Of a stretch of DNA of 64,000 nt, positions 43,392-51,544 are shown one piece after another. Each line of letters opens with the position of its first letter. Position 1 is the stretch's first letter. The position numbers and the translations under genes were made by a program. The notes under the pieces were generated by a model. It was not told the DNA's origin. It did not search any database and worked only from the letters and a program-made list of their open reading frames with translations. Source of the stretch: an uncultured Anaerolineales bacterium (lineage in GTDB: Bacteria > Chloroflexota > Anaerolineae > Anaerolineales > UBA6663); contig CALFZO010000109.1 of assembly GCA_937952305.1 (NCBI GenBank), forward strand, positions 62,001 through 126,000, given 5' to 3'.

Positions 43392-44888
43392 ATGGCGAAG
43401 TACGCAGCCGCTGTTGACCAGGGCACGACCAGCACCCGGTTCATGATCTTCGATCATGCCGGCAAGGTCGTCGGTCTGGATCAGAAGGAACACGAGCAGA
43501 TCTATCCCAAGCCGGGCTGGGTCGAACACAACCCGATCGAAATCTGGACCCGCACCCAGGAAGTCATCGCCGGCGCGCTCAAGAAGAGCGGCGTGGATCC
43601 CAAGGATATCGCCGCGGTCGGCGTCACCAACCAGCGTGAGACCACCGTGGTCTGGGAAAAGGCCACTGGCAAGCCGGTCTACAACGCCATCGTCTGGCAG
43701 GACACCCGCACCGACCAGATCTGCAACGAGCTGGCCAAAGACGGCGGCCAGGACCGCTTCCGCCCGCAGGTCGGCCTGCCGCTGGCCACCTACTTCTCCG
43801 GCCCCAAGATCAAGTGGATCCTGGACAACGTCGAGGGTGTGCGCGCCAAGGCCGAGAAGGGCGAAGTCCTGTTTGGCAACATCGACACCTGGGTCATCTG
43901 GAACCTGACCGGCGGCCCGAACGGCGGCGTGCACGTCACCGACGTCTCGAACGCCAGCCGCACGATGTTGATGAACCTGAAGACGCTGGACTGGGACGAA
44001 GACATCCTCAAGATCATGGGCGTCCCGCGCGCCATGCTGCCGGCCATCCGGCCGTCCAGCGAGGTCTACGGCACGGCGACCGGCACCCTGGCCGGCATCC
44101 CCGTGGCCGGCGACCTGGGCGACCAGCAGGCCGCGCTCTTCGGCCAGACCTGCTTCAGCGTCGGCGAAGCCAAGAACACTTACGGCACCGGCTGCTTCAT
44201 GCTGCTCAACACCGGCACCACGCCGGTCCAGAGCAAGAACGGCCTGCTGACCACGTTGGCGTACAAGATCGGCGCTCAGAAAGCCGTCTACGCCCTGGAA
44301 GGCTCCATCGCCATCACCGGCGCCCTGGTGCAGTGGCTGCGCGACAACCTCAAGCTCTTCGACTTCTCCAAGCATGTCGAGGATTATGCCGGGGCCGTGG
44401 AAGACAGCGGCGGCATCTACATCGTGCCGGCCTTCTCCGGCTTGTTCGCGCCCTACTGGAAGAGCGACGCGCGCGGCGCCATCGTCGGCCTGACGCGCTA
44501 CATCACCAAGAACCACATCGCCCGCGCCGCCCTGGAGGCCACCGCCTACCAGACGCGCGAGGTGCTGGACGCCATGAACAAGGACTCGGGCGTCAACCTG
44601 ACCGCGCTCAAGGTGGACGGCGGCATGGTGTTCAACAACACCCTGATGCAGTTCCAGTCCGACATCCTGGGCGTGCCGGTCGTCCGCCCGACCGTGGCCG
44701 AGACGACGTCGCTCGGCGCCGCCTACGCCGCCGGCTTGGCCGTCGGCTTCTGGAAGGCGGTCGAGGATCTGCGCGTCAACTGGGGCAAGGACCACGAGTG
44801 GACGCCGCGGATGGACGCCGGGCACCGCGAGAAGCTGTACGCCGGCTGGAAGAAAGCCGTCACCCGCACATTTGACTGGGTCGAATAA
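43392..44888 (+). CDS. glpK: Glycerol kinase 2
   Basis: A second 498-residue glycerol kinase, same motifs as the first (DQGTTSTRFMIFDHAGK, IVWQDTRTD, GSIAITGALVQ). The SD is AAGGA. All catalytic motifs seem intact, so both copies are probably active. The copies differ most in residues 1-160 and 320-498, including several charged surface positions. Whether they differ in control or affinity cannot be told from sequence. Duplication may raise the dose of the phosphorylation step. Confidence 0.95.
   Translation: MAKYAAAVDQGTTSTRFMIFDHAGKVVGLDQKEHEQIYPKPGWVEHNPIEIWTRTQEVIAGALKKSGVDPKDIAAVGVTNQRETTVVWEKATGKPVYNAIVWQDTRTDQICNELAKDGGQDRFRPQVGLPLATYFSGPKIKWILDNVEGVRAKAEKGEVLFGNIDTWVIWNLTGGPNGGVHVTDVSNASRTMLMNLKTLDWDEDILKIMGVPRAMLPAIRPSSEVYGTATGTLAGIPVAGDLGDQQAALFGQTCFSVGEAKNTYGTGCFMLLNTGTTPVQSKNGLLTTLAYKIGAQKAVYALEGSIAITGALVQWLRDNLKLFDFSKHVEDYAGAVEDSGGIYIVPAFSGLFAPYWKSDARGAIVGLTRYITKNHIARAALEATAYQTREVLDAMNKDSGVNLTALKVDGGMVFNNTLMQFQSDILGVPVVRPTVAETTSLGAAYAAGLAVGFWKAVEDLRVNWGKDHEWTPRMDAGHREKLYAGWKKAVTRTFDWVE
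43875..44351 (+). repeat. 477-bp block identical to part of glpK1
   Basis: The partner of the block at 42274-42750; identical over 477 bp with no mismatch in a direct line-by-line comparison. Confidence 0.9.
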
Positions 44889-44902
44889 CCCCTGGCAGCA
44901 AG

Positions 44903-44928
44903 ACGGCGGCGCCCCCCGGCGCCGCCGT
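44903..44928 (+). repeat. GC hairpin after glpK2
   Basis: An 11-bp perfect stem (44903-44913 with 44918-44928) and a CCCC loop, 14 nt after the glpK2 stop. Only TTC follows, so it is a weak terminator at best. Confidence 0.65.
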
Positions 44929-45109
44929 TCACGGCTGGCCTGGAACTGACGGGAAGCGCACACAGGTGGCCGAGGCTGACAAACCTTGTACGCCTGTGTG
45001 CCCTTTCCGGCCAAGTGTCCCGGACCGGTGTGCCGTTGATCACCAGCCAGAGGTTCTTCGGCGCGGTATGCTTCCCGCAACCCTGACTGGATGAGGAGGC
45101 GGATAAGGT
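44929..45109 (+). other. Gap between glpK2 and glpA
   Basis: No gene is seen. An 8-bp inverted repeat CACACAGG/CCTGTGTG (44959-44966 with 44993-45000) may be a binding site or a hairpin. No convincing promoter is visible, and GAGGAGG precedes glpA. Confidence 0.45.
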
Positions 45110-46267
45110 ATGAGTGCCCCGCATGTTATCGTCATCGGCGCCGGCTCGACGGGCGCCGCCACCGCGCACGATCTGGCGCTGCGTGGTTTCCGCGTCACGG
45201 TGCTGGAGCGCGGCGAAATCGCCAACCAGACCACCGGCCGCAATCACTGCCTGCTGCACTCGGGCGGCCGCTACTGTGTCAAGGACCAGGAATCGGCCAT
45301 TGAGTGCATCGATGAGAATCTGATTCTGCGCCGCATCATGCCGGAGGCGTTGGAGCTCAACGACGGCTTGTTCGTGGCGATCACCGAAGAAGACCTGGCT
45401 TTCAAGCAGTTGTTTGTGGCCGGCTGCGTAGCCTGCCACATCCCTTACCGCGAAATCTCGCCCCAGCGCGCCCTGGCGCTGGAGCCGTTTTTGAACCCCA
45501 AGCTGCTGGCGGCGGTCCAGGTGCCGGACGGCGTCTTCGAGCCGTGGCGCTTCTGCCTGGCCTTCCTGGCCACCGCCAAACACAACGGCGCCAGCGTGCG
45601 CGCCTTCGCCGAGGTGACTGATCTGCTGCGCTCCGGGAGCGCCGTGACCGGCGTCAAGGTGCGTGACCTGCGCACCGGCCAGACCGAGACCCTCGGCGCC
45701 GACCTGGTGGTGAATGCCACCGGCCCGTGGGCCGGTGAGATCGCGCACCTGGGCGGCGTGGACGTCCCGGTCCAGCCGACCGCGGGCGTGATGGTCACCG
45801 TTGACCGCCGCCTGAACAACATGGTCGTCAACCGGCTGGACAAGCCGTCCGACGGCGACATCGTCGTCCCCCAGCGCCAGACCAGCATCATCGGCACGAC
45901 GTCCTGGACGATCCTGGACCCGGACCAAATCGACATCCCCAAGGACCACATCGACAAGATGATCCACAAGGGCCAGGAGTTGATCCCGGCCATCGCCCAG
46001 CGGGTGGTGCGCGGGGTGGGCGCGGCGGCGCGGCCGCTGATCCGCAAAGCCAACACCGACGAGCGCGAGGTCAGCCGGACCTTCGAGTGCTTCGACCACA
46101 AGTACGACGGCGTCGAGGGTTTTGTGACCATCTCGGGCGGCAAGACCACCACCGCCCGCGGCATGGCCGAGAAGGTCACCGACCTGGTCGCCGGCAAGCT
46201 GGGGGTGTCCGCCGAGTGCCGCACGCGCACGACGCCGCTGCTGTCCTACCGGCTGTTCTACAACTGA
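45110..46267 (+). CDS. glpA: FAD-dependent glycerol-3-phosphate dehydrogenase, short GlpA type
   Basis: Oxidises sn-glycerol-3-phosphate to dihydroxyacetone phosphate. The 385-residue flavoprotein has the Rossmann motif GAGSTGAATAHDLALRG near residue 10, the NHCLLHSGGRY flavin region near residue 45, and NATGPWAGEIA near residue 205. It is much shorter than E. coli GlpA (about 540 residues) and lacks that protein's C-terminal BFD-like region. The usual partners glpB and glpC are absent. The next three genes are SdhB-, SdhC- and SdhD-like, so electrons probably pass from FAD through those subunits to quinone. Confidence 0.88.
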   Translation: MSAPHVIVIGAGSTGAATAHDLALRGFRVTVLERGEIANQTTGRNHCLLHSGGRYCVKDQESAIECIDENLILRRIMPEALELNDGLFVAITEEDLAFKQLFVAGCVACHIPYREISPQRALALEPFLNPKLLAAVQVPDGVFEPWRFCLAFLATAKHNGASVRAFAEVTDLLRSGSAVTGVKVRDLRTGQTETLGADLVVNATGPWAGEIAHLGGVDVPVQPTAGVMVTVDRRLNNMVVNRLDKPSDGDIVVPQRQTSIIGTTSWTILDPDQIDIPKDHIDKMIHKGQELIPAIAQRVVRGVGAAARPLIRKANTDEREVSRTFECFDHKYDGVEGFVTISGGKTTTARGMAEKVTDLVAGKLGVSAECRTRTTPLLSYRLFYN

Positions 46268-46288
46268 CGGAGGCCGAAAGACGGGCGG

Positions 46289-46327
46289 CGAAGGACGAAG
46301 GCGCGCGCTTTCGTCGTTCGTCCTTCG
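46289..46327 (+). repeat. Intercistronic hairpin and heptamer repeats before the FeS gene
   Basis: An 11-bp perfect inverted repeat (46289-46299 with 46317-46327). The right arm runs into four tandem 7-nt units of the form TCGTCNN (46311-46338). The FeS gene start has no SD. Confidence 0.6.
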
Positions 46328-46344
46328 TCATTCGTCCCAACACT

Positions 46345-47106
46345 ATGGCGATTGAAGTCCCTGTCAAGATGTTCCGCTGTAAGGCCGGCGAAGCCCCGCG
46401 CTTTGAGGCCCACCGCGTGAGCGTGCCCGATGACGCCAACGTCATCGACGTCATCGACGCCGTCTGGCGTCAGGACAACACGCTCATGTTCCGGCATGCC
46501 TGCCACCACGCCTCGTGCGGGACTTGCGCGGTGCGCGTCAACGGCTACGAAAAGCTGCCCTGCATCGTCCCTGTCCGGGAGGCCATGGCGGGCCAGACCG
46601 AGATGGTCATCGAGCCGCTGCGCAACTTCCCGCTGGTGGGTGACCTGGTGGTGGACGTGACCAGCTTCTTCCAGAAGCAGGCCGCCTCCGGCATGGTCAT
46701 CACCCGCGCGGCCGAGCCCAGCCTGGACGGCCGGGCCTACGAGCGCGCCGAGGTCTTCGACGACGCCGGCCGGCTGGACACGCGCCCCTACAACCGCTTT
46801 GAGAACTGCATCGAGTGCGGCATCTGCCTCAGCGCCTGCCCGACGCTGTCGGCGACCGACCGCTTCTTCGGGCCGGCCGGGCTGGCGGCCGTCCGGCGCG
46901 CCGTGCAGACCACGCCCGACCCGCGCCGCAAGTCTTTGCTCCTGGCGCTGGCTGACAGCGACCACGGGGTCTGGCAGTGCCACAGCGCTTTCGAGTGCAC
47001 GGAGGCCTGCCCGCAGGACGTTGACCCAGCCGGCGCGATCATGGCGCTGCGCCGCGAACTGGCCGTCCGCAAGCTGAAGGCCGTGTTCGGCCTGGGAGGT
47101 CACTGA
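46345..47106 (+). CDS. SdhB-like iron-sulfur subunit paired with GlpA
   Basis: A 253-residue succinate dehydrogenase/fumarate reductase-type iron-sulfur protein. The N-terminal ferredoxin domain has Cys53, 58, 61 and 73 (C-x4-C-x2-C-x11-C, a [2Fe-2S] site). The C-terminal domain has Cys155, 158, 161 and 165 (C-x2-C-x2-C-x3-CP, [4Fe-4S]) and Cys212, 218 and 222 (C-x5-C-x3-CP, the SDH [3Fe-4S] pattern). No sdhA is nearby: the flavoprotein gene in its place is glpA. Its TGA overlaps the ATG of the cytochrome subunit. Confidence 0.9.
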   Translation: MAIEVPVKMFRCKAGEAPRFEAHRVSVPDDANVIDVIDAVWRQDNTLMFRHACHHASCGTCAVRVNGYEKLPCIVPVREAMAGQTEMVIEPLRNFPLVGDLVVDVTSFFQKQAASGMVITRAAEPSLDGRAYERAEVFDDAGRLDTRPYNRFENCIECGICLSACPTLSATDRFFGPAGLAAVRRAVQTTPDPRRKSLLLALADSDHGVWQCHSAFECTEACPQDVDPAGAIMALRRELAVRKLKAVFGLGGH

Positions 47107-47501
47107 TGGCCACGCGCACCGAACCGACCCCGCGTCCGCGCCGCATCTGGCAATGGGGCGATATCCGCCACCGCAACCTCGGGATGATCGCGTTCATCCT
47201 GAACCGCCTGAGCGGCCTCGGGCTGACGCTGTACCTGTTCCTGCACATGCTGGTGCTGAGCACCCTGGCCCAGGGCCCGGCCGGCTGGGACCCGTTCATC
47301 GAGATCGTCAAAGCGCCCTGGTTCCTGCTGCTGGATGTGGTCCTGTTGTTCGGGCTGCTCATCCACGGTCTGAACGGCCTGCGCGTCACGTTGAATGGCT
47401 TCGGCCTCGGCGTCCGCGCGCAGAAGCCGCTGTTCGTCGGGTTGATGGTGATCGCCGTGGTGACCGGCGCGATCGGCACGTGGCTGATCTTCACGAAGTG
47501 A
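47106..47501 (+). CDS. SdhC-like cytochrome b membrane anchor
   Basis: A 131-residue protein with three membrane helices (about 30-52, 72-95 and 103-128). NRLSGLGLTLYLFLHM carries the quinone-site R-x-S-G and a heme-ligand His, and IHGLNGLRVTL matches the HGxxGxR motif of SdhC. It should anchor the iron-sulfur protein and bind heme b. Start overlaps the previous stop (ATGA) with GGGAGGT upstream, so it is translationally coupled. SdhD-like gene follows after 7 nt. Confidence 0.87.
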   Translation: MATRTEPTPRPRRIWQWGDIRHRNLGMIAFILNRLSGLGLTLYLFLHMLVLSTLAQGPAGWDPFIEIVKAPWFLLLDVVLLFGLLIHGLNGLRVTLNGFGLGVRAQKPLFVGLMVIAVVTGAIGTWLIFTK

Positions 47502-47508
47502 GGCGGAC

Positions 47509-47892
47509 ATGGAAAACACGTTGAACGAGGCGACGCGTCCGCAGACGGGCGTCGGCAACCTGGGCTGGATCTGGCAGGCGGTCACCGGGGTGGGCCTGGT
47601 GATCCTGGCCGGGCTGCATATGTTCGCGCATCACTTTGTCGTCGAGGGCGGGTTGCGCAACTTTCAGGAAGTGCAGGACTACCTGGGCAACCCGCTGATC
47701 TGGCCGCTGGAAGTGCTGTTCCTGGTGACGGTCACGGTCCATGCCCTGCTGGGCGTGCGCGCGGTTGTTTTTGACCTGGGCTTGAGCGAGGCCGCCGAAC
47801 GCCGTGTGACCCAGGTCTTGTGGGTCGTCGGCGTCCTGATCGTCGTCTATGGATTGTGGCTGACTTGGATGATCCTGACCTATCCGGCCTGA
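47509..47892 (+). CDS. SdhD-like membrane anchor
   Basis: A 127-residue protein with three helices (about 22-42, 62-85 and 103-122). WQAVTGVGLVILAGLHMFAHHF provides His residues near the expected heme position, and VHALLGVRAVVFD is the second-helix HxxxGxR motif. With the SdhC-like protein it completes a four-subunit complex. The next gene seems to start inside its 3' end at TTG 47865. Confidence 0.85.
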   Translation: MENTLNEATRPQTGVGNLGWIWQAVTGVGLVILAGLHMFAHHFVVEGGLRNFQEVQDYLGNPLIWPLEVLFLVTVTVHALLGVRAVVFDLGLSEAAERRVTQVLWVVGVLIVVYGLWLTWMILTYPA

Positions 47893-48479
47893 ACGGCGCC
47901 GGTCCCTGGCCGGCCGCGGCCTGGGAAGCCGCCTTTGCGCCCTACGACGAGGGCACCTATGCGGACGCGCTCGCGTATCTGCGCGCCGACGACGTCGTCG
48001 TGGATATTGGCGCGGGCGATCTGCGCTTCGCGCGCCGGGCCGCCGCCGGCTGCCGGCGTGTCTATGCCATTGAGCGCCGCGCGGATCTGCTCCGGCGCGG
48101 CCTGCAGGGGGAGTACCCGCCTTCACTCACGGTGATCTGCGCGGATGCGCTGACGCTGCCCGTTCCTCCGGGCGTGACCGTGGGGGTGCTGCTCATGCGC
48201 CATTGCCGGCACTTTCGCGAGTATGCGGCCAAGCTGGCGGCGGCGGGCGCGCGGCGCCTGGTCACCAATGCGCGCTGGGGTTTGGGGGTGGAGTGCGTTG
48301 ACTTGGCCCAGCCTCGCGGCGTTTATGCCGCGGACCTGGGCTGGTATGCCTGCGCCTGCGGCGCCGTCGGCTTTGCGCCCGGAGCGGCCGACCCCTGGAA
48401 CGGCGATCCGCTGGCGCCGGCCAGCGAAGTGGCCGCCTGCCCGCAGTGCGCGGGTTCAGCCGAAATGGAGAGTGCCTGA
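47865..48479 (+). CDS. SAM-dependent methyltransferase-like protein with Cys-rich tail
   Basis: About 204 residues. DVVVDIGAGDLRFARRAA near residue 40 is a class I SAM-binding motif, and IERRADLLRRG the following acidic strand. The tail has CACG and CPQC pairs, which could bind zinc. The reaction is unknown. TTG 47865 is the earliest good start; it overlaps sdhD-like by 28 nt and there is no ATG in frame, so the start is uncertain. Its TGA overlaps the ATG of the PfpI gene. It is unusual in a glycerol operon. Confidence 0.65.
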   Translation: MDDPDLSGLNGAGPWPAAAWEAAFAPYDEGTYADALAYLRADDVVVDIGAGDLRFARRAAAGCRRVYAIERRADLLRRGLQGEYPPSLTVICADALTLPVPPGVTVGVLLMRHCRHFREYAAKLAAAGARRLVTNARWGLGVECVDLAQPRGVYAADLGWYACACGAVGFAPGAADPWNGDPLAPASEVAACPQCAGSAEMESA

Positions 48480-49012
48480 TGTCATTGCCGCTCAAAGGCA
48501 AACACGTCGCGGTCCTGCTGGAAGAGGGCTTCGAGGACCTCGAGTTCTGGGTCACGGTCATGCGCTTGCAGGAAGCCGGCGCCGTGGTGGCTATCGTCGG
48601 CGTGGAGGCCAACAAGACGGTGCGGGGTAAGAACGCCTTGAGCGCCACCAGCGAGGTGGCTGCGGGCGCCGTCCGGCCGGAGGACTTCGACGCGCTGGTG
48701 GTGCCGGGCGGCTGGGCGCCAGACAAGCTGCGCCGCTACGACTCGATCAAGGCGCTCGTGCGCGGCGTCTACGCCCAGGGCAAGATTGTGGGCCTGATCT
48801 GCCACGCCGGCCTGGTGGCTATCTCGGCCGGCATCATCCCGCGCGGCAGCCGCGCCACCGGGTCGCTCGGCATCAAGGATGACCTGGTCAACGCCGGCGC
48901 CGTCTGGACCGACGAAGCGGCCTTCCGGGACGGCCAGTTGGTGTGGGGGCGGGTGGTGGCCGATATCCCGGCTTTCTGCCGCGAGCTGGTAGCCGCGATC
49001 GAGAAACCCTGA
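48479..49012 (+). CDS. DJ-1/PfpI-family protein
   Basis: A 177-residue DJ-1/PfpI protein. The nucleophile elbow is GLICHAG with Cys108, supported by Glu15 or Glu16 in LLEEGFED. Members include glyoxalase III-like deglycases and intracellular proteases of the PfpI group; VRGKNALSATSEVAAG is the subfamily signature. In an operon that makes dihydroxyacetone phosphate, the source of methylglyoxal, a protective role against dicarbonyls is a reasonable inference, not proven. Coupled to the previous gene by ATGA overlap. Confidence 0.82.
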   Translation: MSLPLKGKHVAVLLEEGFEDLEFWVTVMRLQEAGAVVAIVGVEANKTVRGKNALSATSEVAAGAVRPEDFDALVVPGGWAPDKLRRYDSIKALVRGVYAQGKIVGLICHAGLVAISAGIIPRGSRATGSLGIKDDLVNAGAVWTDEAAFRDGQLVWGRVVADIPAFCRELVAAIEKP

Positions 49013-49039
49013 CTTCAGACGGGCGGACAAAGGCAGCGC

Positions 49040-51544
49040 ATGGTCGGAATAGTGATCGTCTCACATAGCGCCAAGCTGGCCGAGGGTGTGGCGGAGTTGG
49101 CTTTGGGGATGGCGGGACCCGACGCGCGCCTGGCGGCGGTCGGCGGCCTGGATCTGCCGGATCGGCCGCTCGGCACCGACGCGACGGCCATCGCCCGCGC
49201 CGTGGCGCAGGTTTACTCCGAAGATGGCGTGCTGGTGCTGATGGACCTGGGCAGCGCCATCTTGAGCGCCGAGTTCGCCCTGGAGGCGCTGCCCGACGAG
49301 CAACGCCAGCGCGTCCTGCTGTGTGAAGCGCCGCTCGTGGAGGGCGCCCTGGCGGCGGCCGTCCAGGCGCGCCTGGGCAGTTCTCTGGCGCAGGTGGCGG
49401 CCGAGGCCCGCGCCGCGCTCGGCCCCAAGGTATCTCACCTCGCGCTCTCCGCGCCGGTCGAACCGCCGGCCGCGGAGGCCGCCTCGGCCGCGGGCGAAGC
49501 CGCGCTGACTCTGACGCTCACGGTCGGCAACCGCCTCGGGCTCCACGCCCGGCCGGCGGCCCGTTTCGTCCAGACGGCCAGCCGCTTCCAGGCCGATGTG
49601 CGCGCCCGCAACCAGACCACGGGCAAGGGTCCGGCCAGTGCTAAGAGCATCAACGGCATCGCCACGCTCGGCGTGCGGCAGGCCCACACGCTCGTGCTCA
49701 CGGCCAGCGGCCCGGATGCCGAACAGGCGCTGGCCGCCCTGAAGCAGTTGGCCGATGAGAACTTCGGCGACGTGGATGAGGCTCCGGCGGCCGGGCGCCC
49801 GGTGACTGCGGCCGCCACCCCGGCCATTGGGGACGGTCGGGCTTCCCTCTCCGGTCTGCCGGCCTCGCCCGGCCTGGCGCTCGGCCCCGTGCGGCGCCTG
49901 ACCACGCCGGCCGTGGCCGCGCCCATGACGCCGGCGCAGGACGCCGAACACGAATGGGCCGCCTTGCGCGCCGCGCTCGCGCAGACCCGCGGACAGATTC
50001 AAGCGCTGCTGGAGTCGGTCCGCAGCCGGGCCGACCGGGCCTCCGCCGAGATCTTCGAAGCGCATCTGTTGTTCCTGGAGGACGAAGCGCTGCGCGAGCC
50101 GGCGCGGCGCGCTATCTTCGACCAGCGTCTCAACGCCGCCCTGGCCTGGGAGCGCGCGACCAACGCCGCCGCCGACCAATACCGCGCCCTGGAAGATGAC
50201 TACCAGCGCGCCCGCGCCGCCGACGTCGAGGCGGTCGGGCGGCAAGTGGTGGCGTGCCTGCTGGGCGTCTCGCTCACGCCGACTCTGGCCGGCGAAGGCA
50301 TCCTGGTGGCCTCCGACCTGACTCCGGCCGATACCGCCAGCCTGAACCCGGCGCTGGTGCGTGGCGTGGCCACCGCTCAGGGCGGCCCCACCTCCCACAG
50401 CGCCATCCTGGCGCGCAGTCTGGGTCTGCCGGCCGTGGTTGGCTTGGGCGCAGCCGTGCTCTCCCTGGCCGAGGGGACACTCATCATCCTGGATGGCGAC
50501 GCCGGCGTCTTGCTCCCCGAGCCCGCGCCGGACGTGGTGGACGCTTACATGCGCCGGGCCGAGGCGGCCCGGCAGGCGGCGGCGGAGGCGCGGGCGGCCA
50601 GCGCCGCGCCCGCCCTCACGCGCGACGGGCGCCGCATCGAGGTCGTGGCCAACATCGGTTCGGTGGCCGATGCGCAGGCGGCCGTGGCGGCCGGGGCTGA
50701 GGGCGTCGGCTTGTTCCGGTCCGAGTTTCTGTTTCTGGACCGGCGCGTGGCGCCTGATGAGGCCGAGCAGTACGCGGCTTATCGGGCCGCGGCGGCTGTC
50801 ATGGGGCCGGAGCGCCCGGTCATCATCCGCACGCTCGATGTCGGCGGCGACAAGCCGCTGCCCTACATCGACATCGGCCGGGAGGAGAACCCGTTCCTGG
50901 GCTGGCGCGCGGTGCGGATGTGCCTGGCCAATCCGGAGTTCTTCAAGGTCCAGCTGCGCGCCATCGTGCGCGTCGCGGCCGAGTTCCCGATCCGGGTCAT
51001 GTTCCCGATGATCGCGACCCTGGCCGAGTTCCGCGCCGCCCGGGCGCTGCTGGCGGAAGCGCGCCAGGAAGTGGCCCAGCGCGGCGAGCGCGTGCCGGAC
51101 CGAATCGAGACCGGCATCATGGTCGAGATCCCGGCCGCGGCCCTGCGCGCCGAGCAGTTCGCGGCCGAAGTTGATTTCTTCTCCATCGGCACCAATGACC
51201 TGACCCAATACACGCTGGCGGCCGAGCGCGGCAATGCCCGGGTGGCTCCGCTGGCGGACGCCTTTCAGCCGGCTGTGTTGGACCTGATCCAGCGGACAGC
51301 CGCCGCTGGCCACGCGCACGGCAAGTGGACGGGCGTGTGCGGTGAGATGGCTGGCGATCCCCGCGCTGTGCCGCTGCTGGTCGGCCTCGGCATCACCGAG
51401 TTGAGCATGTCGGCTCCGGCTATCCCGCGCGCCAAGCAGATCGTGCGCGGGTTGGAGTACGCGGACGCGCGGCGCCGGGCGGAGGCCGCGCTGCGGGCGG
51501 AGACGCCGGAGGCCGTGCGCGCGGCCCTGGCGGGCGCCGCCTAG
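49040..51544 (+). CDS. dhaM: Single-chain DhaM: EIIA-HPr-EI phosphotransferase
   Basis: An 834-residue fusion passing phosphate from PEP to DhaL. Domains in order: DhaM-type EIIA (residues 1-130, His9 in VSHSAK), an Ala/Pro linker, HPr (about 154-245, His169 in GLHARPAA), and full-length enzyme I (about 265-834). EI carries His453 in GGPTSHSAIL and GVGLFRSEFLF, then DVGGDKPLPY, FSIGTNDLTQY, and PEP-site Cys767 in VCGEMAGD. E. coli DhaM stops within EI (about 470 residues); this one has the PEP-binding half too, so no separate EI or HPr should be needed. It ends the operon, overlapping the convergent gene by 4 nt. Confidence 0.93.
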   Translation: MVGIVIVSHSAKLAEGVAELALGMAGPDARLAAVGGLDLPDRPLGTDATAIARAVAQVYSEDGVLVLMDLGSAILSAEFALEALPDEQRQRVLLCEAPLVEGALAAAVQARLGSSLAQVAAEARAALGPKVSHLALSAPVEPPAAEAASAAGEAALTLTLTVGNRLGLHARPAARFVQTASRFQADVRARNQTTGKGPASAKSINGIATLGVRQAHTLVLTASGPDAEQALAALKQLADENFGDVDEAPAAGRPVTAAATPAIGDGRASLSGLPASPGLALGPVRRLTTPAVAAPMTPAQDAEHEWAALRAALAQTRGQIQALLESVRSRADRASAEIFEAHLLFLEDEALREPARRAIFDQRLNAALAWERATNAAADQYRALEDDYQRARAADVEAVGRQVVACLLGVSLTPTLAGEGILVASDLTPADTASLNPALVRGVATAQGGPTSHSAILARSLGLPAVVGLGAAVLSLAEGTLIILDGDAGVLLPEPAPDVVDAYMRRAEAARQAAAEARAASAAPALTRDGRRIEVVANIGSVADAQAAVAAGAEGVGLFRSEFLFLDRRVAPDEAEQYAAYRAAAAVMGPERPVIIRTLDVGGDKPLPYIDIGREENPFLGWRAVRMCLANPEFFKVQLRAIVRVAAEFPIRVMFPMIATLAEFRAARALLAEARQEVAQRGERVPDRIETGIMVEIPAAALRAEQFAAEVDFFSIGTNDLTQYTLAAERGNARVAPLADAFQPAVLDLIQRTAAAGHAHGKWTGVCGEMAGDPRAVPLLVGLGITELSMSAPAIPRAKQIVRGLEYADARRRAEAALRAETPEAVRAALAGAA

